Shown here one piece after another: positions 54,562-63,759 of a stretch of 64,000 nt of DNA. The DNA comes from Hyphomicrobiales bacterium. Its GTDB lineage: Bacteria; Pseudomonadota; Alphaproteobacteria; Rhizobiales; Beijerinckiaceae. The notes under the pieces are model-generated. The model saw only the letters and a list, made by a program, of their open reading frames with translations. It did no database searches and was not told where the DNA came from. A program made the translations under genes and the position numbers. Each line of letters begins with the position of its first letter. Within the stretch, counting starts at the first letter, position 1. Location: contig CAKNFJ010000001.1 of NCBI GenBank assembly GCA_930633495.1, forward strand, positions 1,364,001 to 1,428,000. Direction: 5' to 3'.

Positions 54562-55290
54562 TCAGTTGGTCGGCTTGGGCGCGGGCTTGGCGCCAGGCTT
54601 GTTGGCGTCCGGCTTGTTCGCGTCGGTCGAGTTCGGCACGAAGAAGCCCTGCACGCGGCCGCCCTTGGTGGTCTCGACATTGGCGACGCCGGTGACCGTG
54701 TTGTAGGTCAGCTTTTCGCCGCGAGTGATGTTCGGACCATCGTTCAGGGCGACGTTGCCGGACATGATCACGACATTGTTGGCGCGGTCGAACTCGGCAT
54801 TGTCGGAGGTCGCGGCCTGTGTCTTGGAGACGACCGTGACCGGCCCCTTGCAGAGGATGCGCTTGATCGACGAGTCATTGGACTGGCCGTTGCCGCCGCC
54901 GGCCGCCGGGGCCGGCGTCGCCGCCCGGGCCGAGGCCGCACCGCCCTGCCCGCCCGCGCGCCCTTCATAGAGCACGGTCATCACGGAGCAACGCACCGTG
55001 GTCTCGCCCTGCACGGCCACGACGTTGCCGGTGAAGACGGCCTTGTTCTCCTTGTCGAGCACGTCGAGCTTGTCCGCGTCGATCTTGATCGGCTCCTTGC
55101 TGTCGCCGCCGAGGCCGCCGAGCGCGGAGGACGAGCCGGCACCGCGCGCCTTCCCCTGTCCCTGCGCGAAGCCCTGCTGCGGGGCGGCGAGCAGGACGAA
55201 GCCGGCCGCCAGCAGCAACGCCGCGCCGCGGATTCGCCTGGCCCCAAAGAGGCTCATGGCCCCGAGGATTGTCTGGCCTGCCATGCTCAT
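54562..55290 (-). CDS. lptA: LPS periplasmic bridge protein LptA
   Basis: A 242-residue periplasmic protein with a signal peptide (GAALLLAAGFVLLAAPQQGFAQ) and an OstA beta-jellyroll domain (IKIDADKLDVLDKENKAVFTGN). It links LptC to the outer-membrane LptD. A low-complexity Gly/Ala insert (about 120-140) and a Lys/Pro-rich tail are notable. It starts 1 base after the lptC stop. Confidence 0.92.
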   Translation of the reverse strand: MSMAGQTILGAMSLFGARRIRGAALLLAAGFVLLAAPQQGFAQGQGKARGAGSSSALGGLGGDSKEPIKIDADKLDVLDKENKAVFTGNVVAVQGETTVRCSVMTVLYEGRAGGQGGAASARAATPAPAAGGGNGQSNDSSIKRILCKGPVTVVSKTQAATSDNAEFDRANNVVIMSGNVALNDGPNITRGEKLTYNTVTGVANVETTKGGRVQGFFVPNSTDANKPDANKPGAKPAPKPTN

Positions 55291-55291
55291 C

Positions 55292-56080
55292 TCACTGTCT
55301 CTTCCCGTTGGCAGCATCGTCGGCGGGCACATCGCCCGCCGGGGCGGTCCGATTCGCGTTCAGCAGTTCCGGCATCGGCGTGCTGCCCTCGCGCTCGGGC
55401 CCGGCGATCGTACCTGCTGGCGCGTTCTTGATGAAGACCCGGACCCGCCCCTCGAAGGCGATCAACTCGCCATTGTTCTTCACGTCAAGCGTGTTGGCGT
55501 CGATCGTCGTCTCGCCGAGATTGACCTTGACCGGCTCCCTGGAGACCACGGTGCCGGATTTGAAGTCGACATCGGCGGTCTTCATCTGCATGTCGTAGCC
55601 GCTTTCCGTGCGGATCTTGACGTCGTCGACCAGCCGGAGCTTCTCCTTCTGCGTGTCGAACAGGCCGGTCTTCGCATTGACCGTCACCCAGCCCTCGCGC
55701 TCCATCTGGATACGCGCGGTCAGGGTCTGAAGCTCGATCTGCGTCGGATTCTTGATCTCCTGGAAGGCGTTCTCGGCCGTGACCTGATAGGGCCGGTTGT
55801 CCTTGCGATAGCCCGAGAGCTTCGGTGTCTCCATCCGGACCTTGCCGCCGGTGATGCCGACGGAGCTGACCGAGACATTGGCGAGCTTGCCGCCGAGCGG
55901 GTTCAGGAACGGGACCACCACGAGCGCCAGCACCAGCGCCACCGCCGTCAAAGGGATGACCTTGCGCAGGATATGGACGAGCCGGGTATGGCGGCGCGCC
56001 GCGCCGAAGGCGGCACGCCGGCGCAGCGCCTGCGCGGAAACCCGACCCGCCGGATCGTTGAAGGTCATTGCCACAGTCAT
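55292..56080 (-). CDS. lptC: LPS export protein LptC
   Basis: A 262-residue protein with a basic cytoplasmic N-terminus, one membrane helix (about 45-62, IPLTAVALVLALVVVPF) and a periplasmic beta-jellyroll with repeated strands (ENAFQEIKNPTQIELQTL, then MKTADVDFKSGTVVS). It hands LPS from LptBFG to LptA. It lies in the order rnd-lptC-lptA-lptB. Confidence 0.93.
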   Translation of the reverse strand: MTVAMTFNDPAGRVSAQALRRRAAFGAARRHTRLVHILRKVIPLTAVALVLALVVVPFLNPLGGKLANVSVSSVGITGGKVRMETPKLSGYRKDNRPYQVTAENAFQEIKNPTQIELQTLTARIQMEREGWVTVNAKTGLFDTQKEKLRLVDDVKIRTESGYDMQMKTADVDFKSGTVVSREPVKVNLGETTIDANTLDVKNNGELIAFEGRVRVFIKNAPAGTIAGPEREGSTPMPELLNANRTAPAGDVPADDAANGKRQ

Positions 56081-56226
56081 GCCCCGCGCAATGGCAGCCG
56101 CTCACGGCTTTTTCGTGTCGCCGGGCGAGCCGCAACGCGCCCCCGCGCCGCTCGCTCCTGCTCGGGCGGACGCGCCCCTCGCGCCACGCCTCGGCGGCAG
56201 ACTGACGCAAGAAGCCTTCGAAATTG

Positions 56227-56841
56227 TCAAGTGTGAGCGAAGATGTCGTTCTCTTCCCAGCCCGCCAGATCGAGCTCGGCGCGATAGGGCAGGAACTGGA
56301 AACAGGCCTGCGCGAGATGACTGCGCCCCTCCCGCGCCAGCATCACCTCCAGCTTCGCGTGCAGCGCATGCAGGTGCAGCACGTCGGAAGCGGCATAGGC
56401 GAGCTGGGCCTCGCTCAGCGTGTCGGCGCCCCAATCCGACGATTGCTGCTGCTTCGAGAGCTCGACGCCGAGCAGCTCGCGCACCAGATCCTTGAGACCG
56501 TGCCGGTCGGTATAGGTGCGGGTGAGCTTCGAGGCGATCTTGGTGCAGTAGACCGGGGTCGTGACCACGCCGAAGGCATGGCGCAGCACCGCGACGTCGA
56601 AACGCGCGAAGTGGAAGAGCTTCAGCACAGACGGATCTTCGAGCAGGCGGATCAGGTTCTTCGGCCGCTCGCCGCCCTTGAGGATCTGGACGACATCGGC
56701 TGTGCCGTCGCCGCGCGAGAGCTGGACCACGCAGAGCCGGTCGCGATGCGGGTTGAGGCCGAGCGTCTCGGTGTCGATCGCAACGCTAGTGCCGGCCTCA
56801 TAGCCGTCTGGCAGATCGCCGCGATGAAAACGGATGGTCAT
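56227..56841 (-). CDS. Ribonuclease D-like 3'-5' exonuclease
   Basis: A 204-residue DEDD-family exonuclease domain protein. Exo I is AIDTETLGL, Exo II lies around FHFARFDVAVL, and Exo III is YAASDVLHLH with the Tyr and Asp of the DEDDy type. It lacks the HRDC domains of full RNase D, so it is the short form common upstream of lptC in alphaproteobacteria. Start at 56841 (MTIRFHRGD); 146 bp before lptC. Confidence 0.9.
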   Translation of the reverse strand: MTIRFHRGDLPDGYEAGTSVAIDTETLGLNPHRDRLCVVQLSRGDGTADVVQILKGGERPKNLIRLLEDPSVLKLFHFARFDVAVLRHAFGVVTTPVYCTKIASKLTRTYTDRHGLKDLVRELLGVELSKQQQSSDWGADTLSEAQLAYAASDVLHLHALHAKLEVMLAREGRSHLAQACFQFLPYRAELDLAGWEENDIFAHT

Positions 56842-57071
56842 GCTCGAAACCTCACTCGGGCGACGCCGGGCGCCCTTCAACGAAACTCACGGAACAGGGT
56901 GACTGCAGGCCGCGCCATACGGCGCGTCTTCCGCAGCTAGCGGCCCGGCATGGCCGGTTCAAGCCCTTTCTAAGTTGGCACAACCGCCCGACCGGCCCGT
57001 TAACCTTTTATTCACCATATGCTTCAATCTCACGCCGAGACATGCGACAAGGAGGCAACGGAGCCTGACGC

Positions 57072-57497
57072 ATGTCCCCGATCCGCCTTTTCTGCGATCT
57101 CAACGGCCGTATCGGCCTTCGTAGCTTCTGGTTCGGCAGCGCCGTCATCGCGCTCACCCTGTTCGCGCTGCAGAAGCTCGCGCCACAGCTGGCGCCCCCC
57201 CAGACGGCGCGAACCATCGTCGCCTTCGCCGGAGCCTTCGCGCTGTTCCCCTGGGCGGCCCTTGCCGCCAAGCGCGCGGCCGACCGGGGCAGCAGCCCCC
57301 TGTTCGGCGTCCTGCTGATCTGCGCGATCGTGCTGCCCGAGCATCTGCGGCTCTACATGCCGTTCGGCTGGCGGCCATCGCTGGAAGCGATCTCGACCAT
57401 CGCCTGGATCGTCGCCTTCATCGATCTCGGCCTGATGCCCTCGGCCCAAACCGACGAGGCGGCGGAGCCCGCGACCGTGAAGGTCAGTTCCCGCTAA
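57072..57497 (+). CDS. DUF805-like membrane protein
   Basis: A 141-residue inner-membrane protein with the DUF805 pattern: NGRIGLRSFWFG at the start and KRAADRGSS after the second helix. It has about four hydrophobic helices and a polar C-terminus. AAGGAGG lies about 14 bases upstream of the ATG. It directly precedes dapE (25 bp). Function unknown. Confidence 0.82.
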   Translation: MSPIRLFCDLNGRIGLRSFWFGSAVIALTLFALQKLAPQLAPPQTARTIVAFAGAFALFPWAALAAKRAADRGSSPLFGVLLICAIVLPEHLRLYMPFGWRPSLEAISTIAWIVAFIDLGLMPSAQTDEAAEPATVKVSSR

Positions 57498-57522
57498 ACC
57501 GAAAGCGCGCTAAAGCGGCGCC

Positions 57523-58734
57523 ATGACGACCGCATCCGACGCTTCCGCCCCTGCCCCTTCCCTCGACCCGAGCGACCCGGTCGCGCTGACGCGGGCGCTG
57601 GTTCGGTGCCCCTCCGTCACGCCTCATGAAGGCGGGGCGCTCGCGCTGCTCGCCGCCGTGCTCGCAGCCGAGGGCTACGATGTTCAACGCCCCGTCTTCA
57701 GCGAATCCGGCACGCCGGACGTCGAGAACCTCTATGCCCGCATCGGCAGCGAGGCTCCGCTCTTCGTCATCGCCGGCCATACGGACGTGGTGCCTGTCGG
57801 CGACGAAGCGGCCTGGACGCGCGCGCCCTTCGACGGCGCGATCGAGGATGGAATTCTGTACGGGCGCGGCGCCTGCGACATGAAGGGCGGGCTCGCCGCC
57901 ATGGTCGCGGCCGCGATCCGCTACCGCCGCGAGAACCCCGGGGCGCCCGGCTCCATTGCCTTCCTGATCACCGGCGACGAAGAAGGGCCGGCGGTCAACG
58001 GCACGGTCAAGCTGCTGGGCTGGGCGCATGAGCGCGGCGAGCGCTTCGACCACTGCATTCTCGGCGAGCCGACCAATCCGGCCGCGATGAGCGACATGAT
58101 CAAGATCGGCCGCCGCGGCTCGCTGACCGGCAAGCTCACGGTCCTCGGCACGCAAGGCCATGTCGGCTATCCGCACCTCGCCGACAATCCGATCCGCGGC
58201 ATGGTGCGGCTGCTGTCGGCGCTCGATGCGACGCCGCTCGACGGCGGCACCGCGCATTTCGACCCGAGCAATCTCGAGGTGACGACGCTCGACGTCGGCA
58301 ATCCGGCGACGAACGTCATTCCGGCGCAGGCGAAAGCCGTCTTCAACATCCGCTTCAACGACGTCTGGACACCGGAGAGCCTCGCGGCCGAAATCGAGCG
58401 GCGCCTGCGGGAAGCCGCCGGCAACACGGTGCGTTACGAGATCAGCTTCCAGCCGACCAACGCCGTCGCCTTCCTCACCGAGCCCGGCCCCTTCGTCAGC
58501 CTGGTCGCGGACGCCATCGCCGCCGAGACCGGCAAGCGCCCGGCCCTCTCGACCACCGGCGGCACCTCGGACGCCCGCTTCATCAAGAGCTATTGCCCCG
58601 TCGTCGAATACGGTGTCGTCGGCAAGACGATGCACCAGATCGACGAATGCGTCGCCGTCGCGGACCTCGCCGCGCTCGAGCGGATCACGCATCGTTTACT
58701 CGCCAGCTATTTTGCAGCGCAGCAGAGGGCTTGA
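57523..58734 (+). CDS. dapE: Succinyl-diaminopimelate desuccinylase
   Basis: A 403-residue M20 zinc enzyme of lysine and peptidoglycan precursor synthesis, giving LL-diaminopimelate and succinate. Motifs are [21 protein letters not shown] and [10 protein letters not shown], with the C-terminal [10 protein letters not shown] typical of DapE. A short N-terminal extension of about 12 residues is present. It lies opposite the def-fmt-truA genes. Confidence 0.95.
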   Translation: MTTASDASAPAPSLDPSDPVALTRALVRCPSVTPHEGGALALLAAVLAAEGYDVQRPVFSESGTPDVENLYARIGSEAPLFVIAGHTDVVPVGDEAAWTRAPFDGAIEDGILYGRGACDMKGGLAAMVAAAIRYRRENPGAPGSIAFLITGDEEGPAVNGTVKLLGWAHERGERFDHCILGEPTNPAAMSDMIKIGRRGSLTGKLTVLGTQGHVGYPHLADNPIRGMVRLLSALDATPLDGGTAHFDPSNLEVTTLDVGNPATNVIPAQAKAVFNIRFNDVWTPESLAAEIERRLREAAGNTVRYEISFQPTNAVAFLTEPGPFVSLVADAIAAETGKRPALSTTGGTSDARFIKSYCPVVEYGVVGKTMHQIDECVAVADLAALERITHRLLASYFAAQQRA

Positions 58735-58763
58735 CGCACCGGAACCACGGGTCATTATCTCCG

Positions 58764-58779
58764 TTAGACGAAAGTCTAA
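58764..58779. promoter_or_regulatory. Inverted repeat TTAGAC-GAAA-GTCTAA
   Basis: A perfect 6-bp inverted repeat with a GAAA tetraloop, ending 23 bases before the ATG at 58803 and 30 bases past the dapE stop. It could be an operator or a leader hairpin; no T-run follows, so a terminator is unlikely. Confidence 0.45.
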
Positions 58780-58802
58780 GATCGCAGATGATGGAGACCG
58801 TG

Positions 58803-59387
58803 ATGAGGCTTGCCGCCGAAGACATCGCGCGCTCGCTGCGGGGTTCCTGGCATTTGATGACCCGCGGCACCGAGGCGCTTCGAGAACTCGACCTCAGCCG
58901 GGACGGCTTCTGGCGCTCCTATATCGCCTTCGCGCTGATGCTGCCGGCGACGATCGCGATCCTCGCCGCGGCGCGCCAGATGGCCGGGCTGCCGAACAGT
59001 GCCGGCCTCTTCACCGCCCCGGCGCTCGTGCTTGCCGTCGTCGGCGCGCTCTGCGCGGTCATTATTGCGGTGCCCGCCCTGTTGTTCGCGCTGCGGCCAG
59101 CGCTGGCGCAGGCGCCGCACTTCACCAGCTTCGTCATCGCCTGGAACTGGGCCGGAATCGTCTCGGCCAGCCTGATGGCGGTTCCTGCGGCGGTGTTCGC
59201 GCTCGGCTGGTCGACGCCGCAGCTCGCGCTGGTGCAATCGGCCTTCTTTGCCACCATCGTGCTGAGGCTGCGCTATTGCGTGGCGCGCGCCGCTTTCGGC
59301 CCGGAGGGCCGCGCCATCGCGCTGCCGCTGATCGCCGCCAGCATCGTGCTCGACTACGGCGTGATCCGGCTGTTCGGACTGGCCTGA
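58803..59387 (+). CDS. Five-span membrane protein, unknown
   Basis: A 194-residue protein with a roughly 30-residue polar N-terminus and five hydrophobic helices (about 37-57, 68-92, 108-130, 135-155 and 170-190), vaguely Yip1-like. The start at 58803 has GGAG 6 bases upstream; ATGs at 58788 and 58791 are alternatives. It is downstream of dapE and convergent with truA, with a 7-bp gap. Confidence 0.72.
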   Translation: MRLAAEDIARSLRGSWHLMTRGTEALRELDLSRDGFWRSYIAFALMLPATIAILAAARQMAGLPNSAGLFTAPALVLAVVGALCAVIIAVPALLFALRPALAQAPHFTSFVIAWNWAGIVSASLMAVPAAVFALGWSTPQLALVQSAFFATIVLRLRYCVARAAFGPEGRAIALPLIAASIVLDYGVIRLFGLA

Positions 59388-59394
59388 GACGGCT

Positions 59395-60135
59395 TCAGTA
59401 GTCCACGCCGGCGAGATAGAGCCCACAGGAAGGCGCCAGCGCCGCGCATTGCGAACGGTCGCACGCCGCCAGGATCTGGCCCATCTTCTCCTCCGGCCAG
59501 CGCCCCGCCCCCACCATCTTCAGGCTGCCGACGATGGAGCGGACCTGATGATGCAGGAACGAGCGGGCGTGAGTGTAGACCACGACCTCCGCGCCCTCGC
59601 GCCGAACATCGAGCCGGTCGATCGAGCGGATCGGGCTGTTGGCCTGGCATTCGGCGGCGCGGAAGGTGGTGAAATCGTGCTTGCCGAGCAGGGCCTTGGC
59701 CGCACGGTCCATCGCCTCGTGATCGAGCTTCACCGGAACATGCCAGACGCGACCACGGTCGAGCGCCGGCGGCGCCCGCCGGTCGAGGATGCGGTAGACG
59801 TAATAGCGGCGCCGGGCCGAGATGCGGGCGTCGAAATCGTCCGGCACGATCTCGGCACTGAGCACGCTGACCGGAACCTTCGCCTTCAGCCGGGCATTGC
59901 TGGCGTCGCGCACGACATCGGTGCGCCATTCCTTTTTAAGATCGACATGCGCGACCTGGTGCGTGGCGTGAACACCGGCATCGGTCCGGCCGGCGCAATG
60001 CAGCCGAACGGGGTGGCCGCAAAAAGCCTCGACCGCCTCCTCGACGCTCTGCTGCACCGACGGATCGCTCGCCTGGCGCTGCCAGCCCGAGAATGGCGTG
60101 CCGTCATATTCGATGACGAGCTTGTAGCGCGGCAT
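59395..60135 (-). CDS. truA: tRNA pseudouridine(38-40) synthase
   Basis: A 246-residue enzyme modifying U38-U40 in the anticodon arm. The catalytic Asp is in [10 protein letters not shown], and the [11 protein letters not shown] region is present. Last gene of the def-fmt-truA unit on this strand. Confidence 0.96.
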   Translation of the reverse strand: MPRYKLVIEYDGTPFSGWQRQASDPSVQQSVEEAVEAFCGHPVRLHCAGRTDAGVHATHQVAHVDLKKEWRTDVVRDASNARLKAKVPVSVLSAEIVPDDFDARISARRRYYVYRILDRRAPPALDRGRVWHVPVKLDHEAMDRAAKALLGKHDFTTFRAAECQANSPIRSIDRLDVRREGAEVVVYTHARSFLHHQVRSIVGSLKMVGAGRWPEEKMGQILAACDRSQCAALAPSCGLYLAGVDY

Positions 60136-60188
60136 CAGAGCCTGCCGCCGAACAATGCGAAGCGGTTTTCGGACAATGGCCTGCTCCG

Positions 60189-61118
60189 CTAAAGCTTGTC
60201 GCCGGCCCCGAGCCGCGCGCCGCGCAGGAACTCGGCCCCGCTCATCGGCGCCTTGCCGGCGCGCTGGACCTGCAGCAGCTTCACCGCGCCGACGGCACAG
60301 GCCACCGTGCCCTCGTCGTCGAGCAACGTGCCGGGCTCGGCCGCGCCGCCGGCACGCGCCGTGCGCAGGATCTTCAGCCGCTCCGGCCCCTTGCCGAGAT
60401 CGATCTCGGCGAAGGCGCCCGGGAAGGGCGAGAGCCCGCGCACCCGGTCATGCACCTGCTGCGCCGGTAGCGCCCAGCTCAGCTTGGCCTCGGCATTGGC
60501 GATCTTGCTGGCATAGGTCACGCCCTCCTCCGACTGCGGCGTGAATTGGAGGCCGCCGCGCCCCAGGGCCGCGAGCGCACGCACCATCAGGTCGGCACCG
60601 AGGATGCTGAGCTGGTCGTGCAATTCGCCGGCGGTCATGTCCGGGCCGATGGCGAGCCGCTCGACCATGCCGACCGGCCCGGTATCGAGCCCGGCTTCCA
60701 TCTTCATCACGCAGACGCCCGACTCGGCGTCGCCGGCCATGATCGCGCGCTGGATCGGAGCGGCGCCGCGCCAGCGCGGCAGCAGCGAGGCATGCAGATT
60801 GAGGCAGCCGAGCTCGGGCAGATCGAGGATCGCCTGGGGCAAGATCATGCCATAGGCGACGACGACGGCGACATCGGCCTGATGCGAGGCGATGATCTCG
60901 GCCTGTTCGGGCGTCTTCAGCGTCGCGGGCGTGAAGACGGGGATGCCGAAGCGCTCGGCCGCCCGGTGCACCGGCGAGGGCTTGAGATCGAGACCGCGGC
61001 CGGCCTGCGCCGGGGCGCGGGTGTAGCAGGAGACGACCTCATGCCCCTGCCCGACGATCTCGGTCAGCACCGGCACGGCGAAATCCGGCGTGCCCATGAA
61101 AATGACGCGCAAGCTCAT
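60189..61118 (-). CDS. fmt: Methionyl-tRNA formyltransferase
   Basis: A 309-residue enzyme that formylates initiator Met-tRNA using 10-formyl-THF. The catalytic core shows [20 protein letters not shown] (Asn and His) and the N-terminal [11 protein letters not shown]. The C-terminal OB-like domain is complete. It lies between def and truA and is separated from def by repeat 61145-61251. Confidence 0.97.
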   Translation of the reverse strand: MSLRVIFMGTPDFAVPVLTEIVGQGHEVVSCYTRAPAQAGRGLDLKPSPVHRAAERFGIPVFTPATLKTPEQAEIIASHQADVAVVVAYGMILPQAILDLPELGCLNLHASLLPRWRGAAPIQRAIMAGDAESGVCVMKMEAGLDTGPVGMVERLAIGPDMTAGELHDQLSILGADLMVRALAALGRGGLQFTPQSEEGVTYASKIANAEAKLSWALPAQQVHDRVRGLSPFPGAFAEIDLGKGPERLKILRTARAGGAAEPGTLLDDEGTVACAVGAVKLLQVQRAGKAPMSGAEFLRGARLGAGDKL

Positions 61119-61144
61119 ATGCTGAACATGTCTCCATAGCGGCA

Positions 61145-61251
61145 GTCATCCCGGGCGACCGCAGTGTGTCCGGGGATCCATGCCTGAACCTCTCCCGCCG
61201 GCGCTCCGGCATGGATCCCGGATCTGCGCTTCGCTCCGTCCGGGATGACGG
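61145..61251. repeat. Intergenic inverted repeat (GTCATCCCGGG type)
   Basis: Outer arms GTCATCCCGGG and CCGGGATGACGG, inner arms GGGGATCCATGCC and GGCATGGATCCCGG. It lies between def and fmt. It has the same general design as 50539-50670 and could end or modulate the def transcript. Confidence 0.7.
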
Positions 61252-61269
61252 CGCGCGGATTGGAAAACC

Positions 61270-61809
61270 TCAGGCCGCCCGCTCGCGCTTGGCTGCCTTG
61301 GCGAATTTCTTGGTGACGCGCTCGCGCTTCAGCCGCGAGAGGTGATCGATGAAGAGCACGCCGTCGAGATGGTCGATCTCGTGCTGCAGGCAGGTGGCGA
61401 GCAGGCCGTCGGCCGCGATCTCCTGCGTCTTGCCGTCGAGATCCATGTAGCGGACCTTGACCTCGGCGGGGCGCTCGACCTCCTCGTAATATTCGGGGAT
61501 CGAGAGGCAGCCCTCCTCATAGGCGCTGTATTCCTCCGAAGACCAGGTGACCTGCGGATTGATGAAGACCTGCGGCTTCCTCGGCTCCGGCTCCTCGCCC
61601 TCCTTCGCCTCCGGCTTCGACAGGTCGATCGTCACCACGCGCAGCGGCACGCCGATCTGGATCGCGGCGAGCCCGATGCCGGGCGCGTCGTACATCGTCT
61701 CGAACATATCCGCGACCAGCGCCTTGATCTCGGGCGTGACGGCCTCGACCGGCTTCGAGACGAGGCGAAGCTGGGCGTCGGGCAGGATGACGAGCGGGCG
61801 AACGGACAT
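61270..61809 (-). CDS. def: Peptide deformylase
   Basis: A 179-residue metal-dependent deformylase. All three motifs are present: [20 protein letters not shown] and QHEIDHLDG. The start at 61809 ([11 protein letters not shown]) fits the family; an upstream frame to 61863 is less likely. First gene of def-fmt-truA. Confidence 0.97.
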   Translation of the reverse strand: MSVRPLVILPDAQLRLVSKPVEAVTPEIKALVADMFETMYDAPGIGLAAIQIGVPLRVVTIDLSKPEAKEGEEPEPRKPQVFINPQVTWSSEEYSAYEEGCLSIPEYYEEVERPAEVKVRYMDLDGKTQEIAADGLLATCLQHEIDHLDGVLFIDHLSRLKRERVTKKFAKAAKRERAA

Positions 61810-61922
61810 GGGATTCCAAGGGAAAAGAGCTGTTGAGCCCGGGACATAAGCATTTGTGGGCAAGCGGTCAAACTGTTCCGCTTTCGTTCGCTATTCCGAA
61901 TCGAATCGGCTAGGCTCGGCCC

Positions 61923-63107
61923 ATGAAAGAGATCGCCTTCATCCTGCTGGAACGCCCGGTGACCTGGGCCGAAGCCGCCCTCGGCTTCGCGGGTTTGAGC
62001 CTCGTCCTGCTCTTGATGGCGGTACTTGCGGGCTGGCGCGGCGGCAAGAGCCGCGCGATCGAGGCCGCGATGGCCGCCGAGCGCGCCCGCGAAATGGACG
62101 ACAAGGTCGCGGAGATGAACCGGCAGCAGGCCGAGCTCGCCGGCCGGATGCAGTCCATGGCCGAGATTCTCTCGACCCGGCAGGGCGACCTCGCCCGGCT
62201 CGTCGCCGAGCGGATGGACGGCCTGCGCCAGCAGGTCGGCGCCGGGCTGGAACGCAATGTCCAGCAGACCACCGAGAGCCTCGGCAAGCTGCAGGAGCGG
62301 CTGGCGGTGATCGACAGCGCCCAGAAGAACCTGACCGACCTCACCTCCGAGGTGGTGACGCTCCGGGACGTGCTCGCCAACAAGCAGGCGCGCGGCGCCT
62401 ATGGCCAGGGCCGGATGGAGGCGATCATCCGCGACGGCTTGCCCGCCGCCTTCTTCGCCTTCCAGCCGCAATTGTCGAACGGGAAGCGGCCGGACTGTCT
62501 CGTCACCCTTCCCGGCGACGGGCGCGGCCTCGTCATCGACGCCAAGTTCCCGCTGGAAAGCTTCACGCTGCTGCGCGAGGCGCGCGGCGACGACGCCAGG
62601 AAGGCCGCCGGCCAGCGCGTGCGCAACGATGTCGGCGTGCATGTGAAGGACATCGCCGAGCGCTATTTCCTGCCCGGCGAGACGCAGGATGTCGCGCTGC
62701 TCTTCGTGCCGTCCGAGTCGATCTATGCCGATCTGCACGAGCATTTCGACGATATCGTCCAGCGGGCGCACCGCGCCCGCATCATGATCGTCTCGCCGTC
62801 GCTGCTGGCGCTGGCGATCCAGCTGATGCAATCGCTGGTGCGCGATGCGCGGATGCGCGAGGAGGCGCAGGTCATCCAGAGCGAGGTCGGCAAGCTGCTC
62901 GACGATGTGCGCCGGCTCGGCGAGCGCGTCGACAAGCTCGATACCCATTTCCGCCAGGCTCAGGACGATGTCGGCCAGATCAAGACCTCGGCCGGCAAGG
63001 TGACGAGCCGCGCCGAGAAGATCGGCGCGCTCGATTTCGACGACGAGAAGAGCGAGCCGAAGCTGCCTTTCGCCAAGGGGCTGGAGCTGAAACGCGCGGC
63101 GGAGTGA
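61923..63107 (+). CDS. rmuC: DNA recombination protein RmuC
   Basis: A 394-residue protein with an N-terminal membrane anchor (about 18-38), a coiled-coil region (about 50-150, MAEILSTRQGDLARLVAERMD and others), and the RmuC nuclease-like domain (RGAYGQGRMEAIIRDGLP, LVIDAKFPLESF). It limits DNA inversions at short inverted repeats. It is divergent from def. Confidence 0.94.
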   Translation: MKEIAFILLERPVTWAEAALGFAGLSLVLLLMAVLAGWRGGKSRAIEAAMAAERAREMDDKVAEMNRQQAELAGRMQSMAEILSTRQGDLARLVAERMDGLRQQVGAGLERNVQQTTESLGKLQERLAVIDSAQKNLTDLTSEVVTLRDVLANKQARGAYGQGRMEAIIRDGLPAAFFAFQPQLSNGKRPDCLVTLPGDGRGLVIDAKFPLESFTLLREARGDDARKAAGQRVRNDVGVHVKDIAERYFLPGETQDVALLFVPSESIYADLHEHFDDIVQRAHRARIMIVSPSLLALAIQLMQSLVRDARMREEAQVIQSEVGKLLDDVRRLGERVDKLDTHFRQAQDDVGQIKTSAGKVTSRAEKIGALDFDDEKSEPKLPFAKGLELKRAAE

Positions 63108-63176
63108 GAGGCCGGGCGGCATGGTATTGCCGCACGATCACGCTATATTCGTTTGATGACGAGGAGTTGCGCCGCC

Positions 63177-63437
63177 ATGCCCACGGGCGAAATGACCGTC
63201 ACGCTGCCGCCGGAACTGGCGAAGCTGGTCGAAGTCGAATTGGTCTCCGGACGCTATGCCTCGATGGTCGAGGTTCTGCGGGACGCGCTTCAAGCGCTGG
63301 CTGAGCGCGACGAGGCGCTGGAACATTGGCTCCGTGAGGACATCGTAGCCGGGCACGCGGAATATCTGGCCGATCCGTCGGCTGTCGTCGCGGCATCGGA
63401 TGTCCTTGCCCGGGTCAAATCCCGTCGGCACGCGTAA
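63177..63437 (+). CDS. ParD-like antitoxin
   Basis: An 86-residue protein with a ribbon-helix-helix N-terminus (MTVTLPPELAKLVEVELVSGRYASMVEVLRDALQ) and an acidic C-terminal tail that would wrap the toxin. GAGGAG lies 10 bases upstream of ATG 63177. It is followed after 14 bp by the ParE-type toxin. Confidence 0.88.
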   Translation: MPTGEMTVTLPPELAKLVEVELVSGRYASMVEVLRDALQALAERDEALEHWLREDIVAGHAEYLADPSAVVAASDVLARVKSRRHA

Positions 63438-63451
63438 GAGTAGAAGCGTCG

Positions 63452-63757
63452 ATGCAGGTCGTGTTCACGCGGCGGGCGGTGAACCAGCTTGCTCGATTGC
63501 ATCACTATATTGCCGACCGGACGAGCGAGACGGTAGCCGACAATTATGTCGGCCGCCTCGTGGCGTATTGCGAACGCTTCGATACGTTCCCGGAACGCGG
63601 CATGCGGCGCGATGACGTCCTGCCCGGTCTGCGGCTGGTCGGTTTCGAACGCCGCGCGACGATCGCCTTCATGGTCGAAGCCGAGAGGATCGTGATCGAG
63701 GGCGTTTTCTACGGCGGCCAGGACCTCACGCGCCGGCTCGCACGCCGCAAGCGTTGA
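63452..63757 (+). CDS. ParE/RelE-family toxin
   Basis: A 101-residue toxin of the RelE/ParE superfamily (VVFTRRAVNQLARLHHYIADRTS at the start, IVIEGVFYGGQDL at the end). The pairing with a ParD-type antitoxin favours a gyrase poison rather than an mRNA interferase, but this cannot be settled from sequence. It forms a bicistronic module with the preceding gene. Confidence 0.88.
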   Translation: MQVVFTRRAVNQLARLHHYIADRTSETVADNYVGRLVAYCERFDTFPERGMRRDDVLPGLRLVGFERRATIAFMVEAERIVIEGVFYGGQDLTRRLARRKR

Positions 63758-63759
63758 GT

